Origin: Bacteroidales bacterium
Lineage (GTDB): Bacteria; Bacteroidota; Bacteroidia; Bacteroidales; GCA-2748055
NCBI GenBank assembly: GCA_021740585.1
Contig: JAIOZM010000009.1
Span: 1-64,000 of the forward strand
Length of the DNA: 64,000 bases
Reading direction: 5' to 3'
In this document: positions 9,798 through 17,917 of the stretch, piece by piece
How positions within the stretch are numbered: position 1 is the first letter of the stretch
How the letters are laid out: each line of letters begins with the position of its first letter
Program-made: the position numbers and the translations under genes
The notes under the pieces: model-generated
The model's input: only the letters and a program-made list of their open reading frames with translations
The model's database searches: none
Told to the model about the DNA's origin: nothing

Positions 9798-11249
9798 ATG
9801 TTAAAACAAAGTCTTCAGCAGAAACTATTACAAAAGTTGTCTCCGCAGCAGATACAAATGATAAAGCTGTTAGAGATTCCAACTATTATGCTGGAACAAC
9901 GGATCAAAAGAGAAATGGAGGAAAATCCAACTCTTGAGGAAGGAGCTGATAAAGAAGATGAATATGAAAGCAATGTCGAAGAGAATGATGACAGTCAGAA
10001 TGATCAGGACGAATTCACTCTTGAAGATTATATGGATGATGACGAACTTCCAAGTTATAAACTAAATGCTAATAATTATTCCAAAGACGATAAATTTGAA
10101 GAAATTCCCTTCTCGGTAGGTTCTTCTTTTGGCGAAAACCTTATTACTCAATTAGGTCTGCGCAAGCTAACCGAAAGGGAAGAAATGTTGGCCTCATATT
10201 TAATCGGAAATATTGATGACGATGGCTATCTGAGAAGAAAACTGGAAGCCATTGTTGACGATCTTGCTTTTTCAATGGGTATTGAGACAAACGAAACTGA
10301 ATTGAGGGAAGTGCTGGATATCATTCATGATTTTGATCCTCCGGGAATTGGCGCCCGTGACCTGCAGGAATGTCTCTTATTACAGATAAAGCGGAAAGAT
10401 CTGAGCAATGTAGTTATAAAAAATACCCATGATATTTTGAAGTTTCATTTTGATGAATTTTCAAAAAGACACTACGACAAAATTATCGCTCGTTTGAACC
10501 TTAGCGATGACGATATGAAAGATGCCATTTCTGAGGTCACAAAACTTAATCCTAAACCTGGCAACGCGTTCAGCGATCCGATGAACAAAACCAGCGAACA
10601 GATTATCCCCGATTTTATTCTGGAAAATACCGATGGAGTATTGCAGTTAAGTTTAAATGCAAGGAATGTTCCCGAGTTAAGAATAAGCCGGCATTATAGC
10701 GATATGCTGGCGACCTATGCTGACAATAAAAAATCTGGCGCAAAACCTGATAAAGATGCATTTAGCTTTGTAAAACAGAAGCTCGATTCTGCCCGTTGGT
10801 TTATTGACGCCATAAAACAAAGGCAAAATACCCTTCTTTTAACAATGAATGCCATATTGCATTATCAGGAAGAATATTTTCTTGACGGTGATGAGGTAAA
10901 AATGAAACCGATGATACTTAAAGATATTGCTGAAATTACTAATTTGGACATTTCAACGGTTTCCCGGGTAGCAAATTCAAAATACATTCAAACGCATTTT
11001 GGAATTTATCCTTTGAAATATTTCTTTTCTGAAGGTATGCAAACAGATTCTGGTGAGGAGGTATCGACACGGGAGATTAAAAAAATTCTGGAAGAGTGCA
11101 TTTCAGGTGAAGAAAAAAGAAAACCTTTAACCGACGAAAAATTATCTGAAATATTACAAGAAAAAGGGTACCTCATTGCCAGACGTACTGTGGCAAAATA
11201 TAGAGAACAATTGAATATACCCGTCGCTCGCTTAAGAAAAGAAATATAA
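9798..11249 (+). CDS. rpoN: RNA polymerase sigma-54 factor
   Basis: A 483-residue sigma-54. Region I is the Gln/Leu-rich N-terminus (LQQKLLQKLSPQQIQMIKLLEIP), followed by a long acidic region II (about 45-100). The core-binding domain and the helix-turn-helix (DIAEITNLDISTVSRVANSKY) follow, and the RpoN box, ARRTVAKYRE, lies about 15 residues from the end and reads the -24 promoter element. It directs transcription at -24/-12 promoters with AAA+ activators, none of which is in this window. The PAP2-like gene begins 2 bp after its stop, so they are co-transcribed. Confidence 0.97.
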   Translation: MLKQSLQQKLLQKLSPQQIQMIKLLEIPTIMLEQRIKREMEENPTLEEGADKEDEYESNVEENDDSQNDQDEFTLEDYMDDDELPSYKLNANNYSKDDKFEEIPFSVGSSFGENLITQLGLRKLTEREEMLASYLIGNIDDDGYLRRKLEAIVDDLAFSMGIETNETELREVLDIIHDFDPPGIGARDLQECLLLQIKRKDLSNVVIKNTHDILKFHFDEFSKRHYDKIIARLNLSDDDMKDAISEVTKLNPKPGNAFSDPMNKTSEQIIPDFILENTDGVLQLSLNARNVPELRISRHYSDMLATYADNKKSGAKPDKDAFSFVKQKLDSARWFIDAIKQRQNTLLLTMNAILHYQEEYFLDGDEVKMKPMILKDIAEITNLDISTVSRVANSKYIQTHFGIYPLKYFFSEGMQTDSGEEVSTREIKKILEECISGEEKRKPLTDEKLSEILQEKGYLIARRTVAKYREQLNIPVARLRKEI

Positions 11250-11250
11250 T

Positions 11251-11859
11251 ATGTTAAAGAAAATTGCCCAGTCATTTTCTATTACTTTCCACCCTCTTCT
11301 GATGCCAACCATTGGAATTGTTTTGTTGCTCTATACCGATTCCTACCTGGTGTACATTCCGGCTCAGGCAAAAAATACCATTATCCTTCTAATTGCTATT
11401 GGAACACTGGTTCTGCCATTTGTTATATTGCCCATTTTCTTACTTCAGGGAAAAATAAACAATCTGGTTCTTGATGAACGAAAAGAAAGGATTTATCCTC
11501 TGGTTCTGACAAGTATGTTTTATTTCCTTACCTACATCCTCTTTCAAAGAATCCCTATAGTTCAGTTTTTACATGCCTATATTTTTGGAGCCTTCTTATC
11601 CGTATTTGCAGGTTTGATCATTTCTCTAAAATGGAAAATCAGCACTCATATGATAGGTCTTGGTGGTTTAACCGGTTTGGTAGCAATGGCATCCATTAAT
11701 CTGAATATCAACCTTTATTTTTCACTTATTGGCGTAATTATAGCGACTGGTTTAACAGGATCGTCCCGCATATATCTTGAAGCTCATTCACCGGCTCAGG
11801 TTTATGCAGGTTATTTTGCAGGATTTATCATAATGATTGCCTGTTTGTCTTTATATTAG
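11251..11859 (+). CDS. PAP2-like integral membrane protein
   Basis: A 202-residue protein with about six hydrophobic segments. The C-terminal half resembles the phosphatidic acid phosphatase type 2 core: ISTHMIGLGG stands where the SGH motif lies, and SRIYLEAHSPAQVYAGY matches the SR-x5-H-x3-D motif apart from Gln in place of Asp. The usual K-x6-RP motif is reduced to something near LDERKERIYP. It may be a lipid phosphatase or a non-catalytic relative. It follows rpoN by 1-2 bp and converges with upxY with only 5 bp between the stops. Confidence 0.65.
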   Translation: MLKKIAQSFSITFHPLLMPTIGIVLLLYTDSYLVYIPAQAKNTIILLIAIGTLVLPFVILPIFLLQGKINNLVLDERKERIYPLVLTSMFYFLTYILFQRIPIVQFLHAYIFGAFLSVFAGLIISLKWKISTHMIGLGGLTGLVAMASINLNINLYFSLIGVIIATGLTGSSRIYLEAHSPAQVYAGYFAGFIIMIACLSLY

Positions 11860-11864
11860 ATTAT

Positions 11865-12392
11865 TTACCAGAGATTCTCAGCACCGTTTTCTTCATACTT
11901 CCCAATAATTTCAAGACTGCCTTTGGGTATCCTTATAAAAACTGCCTTTCCAACCGCCTCGATCTCTACTTTTACTCTCTGCTTTCCCAGAATTTCAACC
12001 AGTTTACCTTCAAGTCCTTTCATCGGACCAATAATAACCTTAACTTTTTTCCCGGGCTTATAATCGGTTTCGTTGAGTAAAAACTCCTCTCCTGTTTCAG
12101 CATATTTTCGTATGGCTTCAATTTCTGCCGGTCTGATAGAAACTTTTTTGCCCTCAAAACTTATAAACCGCACTACACCCACTGTTTGAAGTACTTTTAA
12201 GTGTTCTTTTTCTTCTATATGAACAAATACATAAGAAGTGAATAAAGGTTCTTCAACTTTTTTCTTCCGGTCGCTCCAGATTTTTACCCTTTCTATCAGT
12301 GGAAGATAGTGTTCAATCCCATCCCTCAAAAACAGTGAGGCCACCTTCTTCTCATTCCGGGCTTTAGTGTAAATCGCATACCAGCCTTTCAT
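11865..12392 (-). CDS. UpxY-type transcription antiterminator (NusG paralog)
   Basis: A 175-residue NusG-like protein: the N-terminal NGN domain begins WYAIYTKARNEKKVASLF and includes PLFTSYVFVHIEEKEH; the C-terminal KOW domain begins near YKPGKKVKVIIGPMKGLEG. This is the architecture of the UpxY family, which in Bacteroides sits at the head of capsule loci and prevents premature termination there. Here it is the last gene behind metK (63 bp gap, same strand) with no polysaccharide gene next to it, so it would act in trans on other loci or has another role. Housekeeping NusG is a less likely identity given the genomic setting and the UpxY-like start. Confidence 0.85.
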   Translation of the reverse strand: MKGWYAIYTKARNEKKVASLFLRDGIEHYLPLIERVKIWSDRKKKVEEPLFTSYVFVHIEEKEHLKVLQTVGVVRFISFEGKKVSIRPAEIEAIRKYAETGEEFLLNETDYKPGKKVKVIIGPMKGLEGKLVEILGKQRVKVEIEAVGKAVFIRIPKGSLEIIGKYEENGAENLW

Positions 12393-12455
12393 AATTTCCT
12401 GAAAAATTTATTTATTATGAAATAATGAGAATCCTTGTAAAATAAAGATTCCAAA

Positions 12456-13712
12456 CTATAAACCAAACTCCTTTTTAATCTGTTCAACATAATCGAGCTT
12501 TTCCCAGGTAAACAGCTCTACTTCAAGATTTACATCCTCGAAATAGGGAGATGTGAAAGTCTTCTTTATCGTTTCTGGTGTACGTCCCATGTGTCCATAT
12601 GCAGCTGTTTCTGAATATATTGGATTTCTGAGTTTTAGTCTTTGCTCAATGGCAGCAGGACGAAGGTCAAAGGTTTTTTTGATCTTTTCGGCAAATTCTC
12701 CATTGGTTAATTTCACCTTCGAAGTACCATAGGTATCAACATAAACACCAACAGGCTCGGCAACGCCAATGGCATAGGATAACTGCACAAGAATTTCATC
12801 TGCTACCCCCGCAGCCACCATATTCTTGGCAATATGACGTGCTGCATACGCAGCTGAACGGTCAACTTTCGATGGGTCTTTACCTGAAAAAGCACCACCA
12901 CCATGACCACCTTTACCACCATACGTATCTACAATTATCTTTCTTCCGGTTAAACCTGTATCACCATGAGGTCCTCCTATTACGAATTTCCCGGTTGGAT
13001 TAACATGATAAATGATGTCGCCGTTAAAAAATTCCTGAACACGCTCCGGCAAAAGAGCTTTCACTCTGGGAATAAGAATATTCTTAACGTCCTCTTCAAT
13101 TTTTGCCAGCATTTTGTTGTCATCATCATCAAAATTATCGTGTTGTGTGGAAACAACAATGGTATGAATTCGCTTCAAAGAATGATCGTCATTGTACTCT
13201 ATGGTCAGCTGCGATTTAGAATCAGGGCGTAAATAAGTCATTACCTTCCCTTCCCGGCGAATTGCTGCAAGTTCCTGTAAAAGAAGGTGAGAAATCTCAA
13301 GAGATAATGGCATATAATTATCTGTTTCCTGACTGGCATAACCGAACATCATGCCCTGATCGCCGGCACCCTGATCCATTTGACTTTCTCTGTCAACGCC
13401 ACGGTTGATATCGTCAGATTGTTCATGAATAGCCGTTAATACTCCGCAACTATCGCCGTCGAACATATACTCACTCTTAGTATAACCAATACGATTTATG
13501 ACCTCGCGAGCCACTTTTTGCACATCTACATAAGTCGATGTCCTGATTTCTCCCGCTATTACAACCTGCCCTGTGGTTACCAGGGTTTCGCAAGCTACTT
13601 TTGAAGAAGGGTCATACGCTAAAATTTGATCCAAAATGGCATCTGATATTTGGTCTGCGACTTTGTCAGGATGACCTTCTGACACAGATTCTGATGTAAA
13701 TAAATATGACAT
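12456..13712 (-). CDS. metK: S-adenosylmethionine synthetase
   Basis: A 418-residue MetK that makes S-adenosylmethionine from methionine and ATP. Key motifs are present: the N-terminal [18 protein letters not shown], the ATP-binding [12 protein letters not shown], and the P-loop-like [25 protein letters not shown]. Length is slightly above the usual ~385-400. It has a ~160-nt leader with a candidate SAM-II-type riboswitch and a matching promoter box, and upxY follows 63 bp later, so SAM levels may control both. Confidence 0.97.
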   Translation of the reverse strand: MSYLFTSESVSEGHPDKVADQISDAILDQILAYDPSSKVACETLVTTGQVVIAGEIRTSTYVDVQKVAREVINRIGYTKSEYMFDGDSCGVLTAIHEQSDDINRGVDRESQMDQGAGDQGMMFGYASQETDNYMPLSLEISHLLLQELAAIRREGKVMTYLRPDSKSQLTIEYNDDHSLKRIHTIVVSTQHDNFDDDDNKMLAKIEEDVKNILIPRVKALLPERVQEFFNGDIIYHVNPTGKFVIGGPHGDTGLTGRKIIVDTYGGKGGHGGGAFSGKDPSKVDRSAAYAARHIAKNMVAAGVADEILVQLSYAIGVAEPVGVYVDTYGTSKVKLTNGEFAEKIKKTFDLRPAAIEQRLKLRNPIYSETAAYGHMGRTPETIKKTFTSPYFEDVNLEVELFTWEKLDYVEQIKKEFGL

Positions 13713-13817
13713 AATTATTATTTAAATAATTTGAAACTATTGGAAAATATATCCATAGCACATAGAACAATATAATTCCTGAAAAAGTTTTCTGATTGCG
13801 TAAAAATGAATGTTAAT

Positions 13818-13870
13818 CTCCGTTTTAGCATTTTTTTTGGTGGTTGCAATCAGTCAAATCTCTCCACAAA
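13818..13870 (-). promoter_or_regulatory. Candidate SAM-II-type riboswitch in the metK leader
   Basis: Read as minus-strand RNA, a GUGG...CCAC stem encloses a 20-nt loop carrying GAUUUGACUGAUUGCAA, followed by an A-rich linker and UGCUAAAACGG. This order (stem, GAUUU..ACC/ACU..UUGCA loop, then AAAUG, GCUAAA and GG) is what I remember of SAM-II aptamers. Loop GCA can pair with tail UGC and loop CUG with tail CGG, giving a pseudoknot. The 5' end sits where the upstream -7 box places the transcription start, and the gene behind it makes SAM. The stem is short (4 bp) and I compared it from memory only. Confidence 0.5.
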
Positions 13871-13877
13871 ATTTATG

Positions 13878-13885
13878 CAAATTTA
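13878..13885 (-). promoter_or_regulatory. -7 promoter box (TAAATTTG) of metK
   Basis: On the minus strand this reads TAAATTTG, an exact match to TAnnTTTG. It predicts a start near 13870, exactly at the 5' edge of the SAM-II-like fold. A clear -33 box is not seen at the usual distance. Confidence 0.5.
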
Positions 13886-13913
13886 ATATTTTTTTATAAA
13901 CAGGGAAGAAATA

Positions 13914-13930
13914 CCAAAATATTGTTTTGG
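13914..13930. promoter_or_regulatory. 17-bp palindrome, possible operator
   Basis: CCAAAA-TATTG-TTTTGG is a perfect 6-bp inverted repeat just upstream of the metK promoter and about 40 bp upstream of the TPR promoter. It could bind a dimeric regulator, but in AT-rich DNA a chance palindrome is possible. Confidence 0.3.
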
Positions 13931-13970
13931 CAAGATATTTGAATATACTCAATTTAAGGCCCTTATAAAA

Positions 13971-14000
13971 TTGTTGAAAAAACAAATTGTTATATATTTG
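13971..14000 (+). promoter_or_regulatory. Bacteroidota-type promoter of the TPR gene
   Basis: TTG at 13971-13973, a 19-bp spacer and TATATTTG at 13993-14000. It predicts a leader of about 25 nt before the ATG at 14032. Confidence 0.65.
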
Positions 14001-14031
14001 TGGCTGAAAAATTTAATCTTAACCAAAATTG

Positions 14032-15021
14032 ATGATTATGACAAAGTTAAAGTCTGCCTTACTCCTTTTTTCTTTATTAATTACCGGAGCAATTTTCGGA
14101 CAAACTTATGAGGACGTGGTTGCAAAATTTAATACGGGAGCTGACCACATAAACAAAGGGGAATATACAATCGCTATAAATCACTTACAAGAAGTGATTG
14201 CTATGGCTGAAACAGTTGGTCAGGACGCTGATGACCTTGCTGTGAAATCGAAAAATCAAATTCCATTGCTGAATTATCAGGCCGCCATTGGTTATATGAA
14301 GCAAAAAGATTACGAAAACGCAATCCCTTATCTCGAAAATACTGTGAATTTGGCAAATGCCTATGGAAATAATGAAGAATATAAGTCCAAGGCTATGAAT
14401 TATCTGCCGGCACTATTAACCGGTGTTGGTACTCAAAAAATTAAGTCAGATGATTGCGAAGGTGCATTGAATTATTTTTCAAGTGCGGTTAATTATTCAC
14501 CAGATTATGCTAAAGCTCATCTTGGATTAGGTCTTTGTTATAAGAATAATTTTAACGAGGAAGAAATGATTGCCTCATTGACTAAAGCCATTGAACTTTC
14601 GAAGGCTCAGGGTGACGAGAAAACCTTGCGTGAGGCACAGGATGGATTAGCCGGTTATTTTGTGGAAATGGGCAAAATGGAGCTGGAAGATATGGATCCG
14701 GTTGATGAGGATTTTAGTTATGCAATCGAAGCTTTTAAAAAAGCTCTGGAATTCCATCCTGAAAATTCAGACGCTAATTACCAATTAGCAATAATAAATA
14801 ATCGTATGGGAGAATCTGATCTTGCTATTGAGCACGGATTAAAAGCTCTCGAATTAGAAACGGTTGAAATAAAAATTGCTGCTATCAATCTTGAAATTGG
14901 TAATGCTTATTTTAACAAAGCAGAACTTGACTTAGCTTGCGAAGCATACAATAAAGCACTGGTTGGAGTAATTGAAGATATCGCTCTTTCCAAAATGGAA
15001 AGAATTCCGGGTTGTGAGTAG
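14032..15021 (+). CDS. Secreted tetratricopeptide-repeat protein
   Basis: A protein of 329 residues with a signal peptide (KLKSALLLFSLLITGAIFGQ) and then helical TPR-like pairs along its whole length: AINHLQEVIAMAE, NAIPYLENTVNLA, GALNYFSSAVNYSPDYAKAHLGLGLCYKNN, AIEAFKKALEFHPENSDANYQLA and ACEAYNKALV. TPRs mediate protein-protein contacts; the partner is unknown and the location is likely periplasmic. The ATG at 14032 (or 14038) is preferred to a TTG three bases upstream. It has its own strong promoter. Such TPR proteins are frequent in Bacteroidota but I cannot name a role. Confidence 0.8.
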   Translation: MIMTKLKSALLLFSLLITGAIFGQTYEDVVAKFNTGADHINKGEYTIAINHLQEVIAMAETVGQDADDLAVKSKNQIPLLNYQAAIGYMKQKDYENAIPYLENTVNLANAYGNNEEYKSKAMNYLPALLTGVGTQKIKSDDCEGALNYFSSAVNYSPDYAKAHLGLGLCYKNNFNEEEMIASLTKAIELSKAQGDEKTLREAQDGLAGYFVEMGKMELEDMDPVDEDFSYAIEAFKKALEFHPENSDANYQLAIINNRMGESDLAIEHGLKALELETVEIKIAAINLEIGNAYFNKAELDLACEAYNKALVGVIEDIALSKMERIPGCE

Positions 15022-15048
15022 AAAACAGGAGTTGTAAGGTTTAATGTT

Positions 15049-15150
15049 TTTAGGTTTCAGGTTGAGCCGGGTTTATGCATTTTGTTTTTCAAGCTAATAC
15101 TAAGCCAATCGGAATAAATCTGAAACCTGAAACGTAAAACCCTGTTTTTC
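15049..15150. repeat. Imperfect palindromic element (AGGTTTCAGG family)
   Basis: The left arm carries AGGTTTAATG..TTTTAGGTTTCAGGTTG and the right arm CTGAAACCTGAAACGTAAAACCC, which are imperfect inverted copies around a ~45-bp spacer. It fills the gap between the TPR gene and gldA. A related half-copy (AGGTTTCAGGTTG then CCGGGGTTT) lies at 62456-62490. Confidence 0.5.
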
Positions 15151-15151
15151 T

Positions 15152-15159
15152 TAAATTTG
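15152..15159 (+). promoter_or_regulatory. -7 promoter box (TAAATTTG) of gldA
   Basis: An exact TAnnTTTG match ending 4 bases before the gldA ATG, so the message would be leaderless or nearly so. No -33 box stands out. Confidence 0.45.
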
Positions 15160-15163
15160 CCTC

Positions 15164-16093
15164 ATGTCAATAAAAGTAGAATCCTTAACGAAAACCTTCG
15201 GCTCTCAAAAAGCGGTTAACAATATAAGTTTTGAGATTCAAAAAGGTGAAATTGTTGGATTTATCGGGCCAAATGGCGCCGGTAAATCGACAACCATGAA
15301 AATTCTAACCGGATTTTTACCTCCCGATTCTGGTCAGGCATTTATAGCAGGATTAAATGTTCGCGACCATAATTTAAAAATTAAACGCATTTTAGGTTAC
15401 CTTCCTGAAAACAATCCTTTGTATCCCGAAATGTATGTAAGGGAATACCTCGATTATGTTTTAAAAATGTATGTGGGATCCAGGGTTGGAAAGGAAATTG
15501 TTTCAGGATATTTATCTGTTAACAAAGTAATTGAGCTGACAGGTTTAGCCAGGGAACAACATAAAAAAATTGGAGCCCTATCTAAAGGTTATCGGCAAAG
15601 AGTGGGGCTTGCCCAAGCTATTATTCATAATCCGGAAGTGCTCATTCTGGATGAACCAACCAGCGGACTGGATCCCGGACAAATAATTGAAATCCGTAAT
15701 CTGATTCTGTCACTAGGAAAAGATAAAACCATACTTCTCTCCACACACCTGATGCAGGAAGTAAAGGCAATTTGCACCAGGGTTATAATGATAAACAGAG
15801 GCGAAATACTTGCTGATGGTTCTGCCGAAGAAATAAGTTTAGCCCGGGAAACAACCAATACTGTTGTCATTGAGCTCGACAAAATTTCAAACTCCGAAAA
15901 AATTAATGAAATCGAGGGTGTTATCCAATATAAAAAAATCGGGGAGAACAAACTCCTTATTGAAAGCAAAGCAGATACAGATATTCGTCCCCTTCTGTTT
16001 AATTTTGCTGTGGAAAACAAACTAACCATACTCTCCTTGCAAAAAAAGGAAAAGAGCCTGGAAGAAGTTTTTGGGGAGCTTCTGGCAAAATAG
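15164..16093 (+). CDS. gldA: GldA-type ABC transporter ATP-binding protein
   Basis: A 309-residue ABC ATPase. Walker A is GPNGAGKSTT (about residues 38-47), the signature stretch is LSKGYRQRVGLAQA, Walker B is VLILDEPTSGLDP and the switch His lies in LLSTHLMQEV. The region YLPENNPLYPEMYVREYLDYV and the C-terminal extension ending in EEVFGELLAK fit GldA, which with GldF and GldG forms an ABC transporter tied to gliding motility in F. johnsoniae. gldF and gldG are not adjacent. Many non-gliding Bacteroidota also keep this ATPase, so the gene alone does not prove motility. Confidence 0.82.
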   Translation: MSIKVESLTKTFGSQKAVNNISFEIQKGEIVGFIGPNGAGKSTTMKILTGFLPPDSGQAFIAGLNVRDHNLKIKRILGYLPENNPLYPEMYVREYLDYVLKMYVGSRVGKEIVSGYLSVNKVIELTGLAREQHKKIGALSKGYRQRVGLAQAIIHNPEVLILDEPTSGLDPGQIIEIRNLILSLGKDKTILLSTHLMQEVKAICTRVIMINRGEILADGSAEEISLARETTNTVVIELDKISNSEKINEIEGVIQYKKIGENKLLIESKADTDIRPLLFNFAVENKLTILSLQKKEKSLEEVFGELLAK

Positions 16094-16194
16094 ATTGATG
16101 CGGCAGAACTGACCCGTGGAGAGTGTTCAAAAAAATAAATCAAAATCTCAGTCCAATTTTCACTATCTTTACTCCAACCAATGTCGATATAATT

Positions 16195-17862
16195 ATGCTT
16201 TCACTGTCCCGCAATTATATTCTCCAAAAAAAATCTTCTTCTTTTCGAAATATCTTTCAGATTCTTATTTTTTCCTTCTTTTTCTCATTTGCATTTTCCT
16301 TTGCTAATAAGCTCTCTGCCCAATATATTCCCGTTCACCCTAGCAATAAGGTTTATGTTTTTTTGAATGAACTAAGCAACTCACATATTATTGATTTTAA
16401 TACACAAACAATCTCCCACAGCCGGAAGCAAATTGCCGGTATACTTTATTCCATTAACACAGAGCTGCTAAACCCCCGCCAGCAAAAGGAACTGGCTTTC
16501 TACCTTAAAGATTACAATAAAGAACTTGTTACTTCAACCAACTTTAACAAGCGCATCGACCTCCTTTCCTATATCGACTCTTCCTTTTCATTTACGGTAA
16601 ATCCTATTCTTGGAGGAAATTACCTGATCAATAATAAGGGTGCCGCCTCGCATTGGTGGAACGGCGCAGAAGCATGGGCTGGTATTGGCAAGTTTGGATT
16701 TTGGGGGAGTTTACGCGACAATCATGAAAGTGAATTTCTAAGCCAGCCTGATTTTATGAACCAAAACTATGGCGGCGCCAATTTTAAAACCTATGGGAAC
16801 GGACAAGTAGATTATTGGGAGTCGCGGGGTGGCGTAACTTACGATTTTGGTATTGGCAGTATTGGATTGATAAAAGATCATTTTGTTTGGGGAAGCAATT
16901 ATAATGGCTCTGCCATTCTTTCAGGCCGGACGCCCTCTGTTCCCCGGTTAAATTTTGAGATTAAACCGGTTAATTGGTTCGAATTTAAATATATACATGC
17001 TTGGCTAAACTCTCAGGTCGTTGATTCTGCCAGATCCTTTTATGTAACTAATGCATACGGCACCAGTTTCCGTGAGGTCTACCATGGTAAATATATTGCC
17101 GCAAACCTGTTTACCTTCAAACCCTTTAAAAACTTTTATATTAGTTTTGGGAATAGCATAATCTACGATTACGACAATGCCAAAGCGGCTTATTTTATAC
17201 CTGTAATGTTTTTTAAAGCTCTGGATCATCAGCTCAGCTCTGGTATAAATAATATGAATTCACAAATGTTCATTGATCTTTCTGCCCGCCCCTTTAAATA
17301 TTTTCATTTCTATTCCAGTTTATTTGTTGATGAAGTAGCCGTTAAAAGAATTACAGATCCTGATAATCACAACTTTTACAGTTTTAAAATCGGGAGTCAT
17401 ATAAGCAATCTTATTCCAAACGCATACGCAGGTTTTGAGTATACCATAAGTAATGCTCTTATTTTCAGGCATAATGTGCCAACCCTCACGTTCGAGTCTA
17501 ACCTTTTTAATTTGGGACATTACCTCGAAGACAATGCAAAAGAAATCTTTCTGCAGCTAGGCTACCGTCCCGGTCGGAATATGGATATAAAACTTAGCTG
17601 GAACCATGCAGAAAAAGGGCCCGATCATACTCTTTTAGGAAGCTTGCCCCGACAATCTATTGAGCCATTTACCCCAACAGTATGGACTTCTGATAAACTG
17701 ACCCTTAATTTTAACTGGCAAATTATAAACGATATCTATTTACGAATAGGATATTCATTTCAAAATGTTGAAGGAGAGGAAAGTTATCTCGATATGTGGA
17801 CCCCGGAATTTGAACAGGGAAAAACAGGAACTCTTAATTTCGGGATTAATGTAGGTTGGTAA
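16195..17862 (+). CDS. Capsule-assembly Wzi-like outer-membrane beta-barrel protein
   Basis: About 555 residues from the ATG at 16195; a GTG at 16123 would add 24 residues but falls before a promoter-like TATCTTTA and extends the basic part of the signal. A hydrophobic signal (QILIFSFFFSFAFSFA) precedes a helical N-terminal part and a barrel-like C-terminus rich in aromatic strands (YEFEYIHAWL-like segments, FKIGSHISNLIPNAY, FGINVGW at the end). This agrees with the Wzi family that helps anchor capsule to the outer membrane, and no other capsule gene is adjacent. It could equally be another outer-membrane barrel. It follows gldA by about 100 bp. Confidence 0.6.
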   Translation: MLSLSRNYILQKKSSSFRNIFQILIFSFFFSFAFSFANKLSAQYIPVHPSNKVYVFLNELSNSHIIDFNTQTISHSRKQIAGILYSINTELLNPRQQKELAFYLKDYNKELVTSTNFNKRIDLLSYIDSSFSFTVNPILGGNYLINNKGAASHWWNGAEAWAGIGKFGFWGSLRDNHESEFLSQPDFMNQNYGGANFKTYGNGQVDYWESRGGVTYDFGIGSIGLIKDHFVWGSNYNGSAILSGRTPSVPRLNFEIKPVNWFEFKYIHAWLNSQVVDSARSFYVTNAYGTSFREVYHGKYIAANLFTFKPFKNFYISFGNSIIYDYDNAKAAYFIPVMFFKALDHQLSSGINNMNSQMFIDLSARPFKYFHFYSSLFVDEVAVKRITDPDNHNFYSFKIGSHISNLIPNAYAGFEYTISNALIFRHNVPTLTFESNLFNLGHYLEDNAKEIFLQLGYRPGRNMDIKLSWNHAEKGPDHTLLGSLPRQSIEPFTPTVWTSDKLTLNFNWQIINDIYLRIGYSFQNVEGEESYLDMWTPEFEQGKTGTLNFGINVGW

Positions 17863-17891
17863 CTAAGGTTTTCCTTTTTTAAAATATACGC

Positions 17892-17899
17892 TAATTTTG
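17892..17899 (+). promoter_or_regulatory. -7 promoter box (TAATTTTG) of ispG
   Basis: An exact TAnnTTTG match with a weak -33 (TTTT at 17869-17872, 19-bp spacer). Transcription would start near 17906, which excludes the TTG codons at 17897/17900 as starts and supports ATG 17918. Confidence 0.55.
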
Positions 17900-17917
17900 T
17901 TGTCCACATACTTGAAA

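Larger units (their letters stand above)
13713..14031. other. Divergent regulatory region between metK and the TPR gene
   Basis: This 319-bp gap holds, in order: the metK leader with a SAM-II-like aptamer (13818-13870), the metK -7 box (13878-13885), a 17-bp palindrome (13914-13930), and the TPR-gene promoter (13971-14000). No ORF was seen. Confidence 0.6.

Noticed and set aside
15164-16093. gldA as proof of gliding motility
   Set aside because: Many non-motile Bacteroidota keep this ATPase and gldF/gldG are not in the window.
16123-16194. GTG start adding 24 residues to the Wzi-like protein
   Set aside because: A promoter-like TATCTTTA falls inside it and the signal peptide is complete from ATG 16195.
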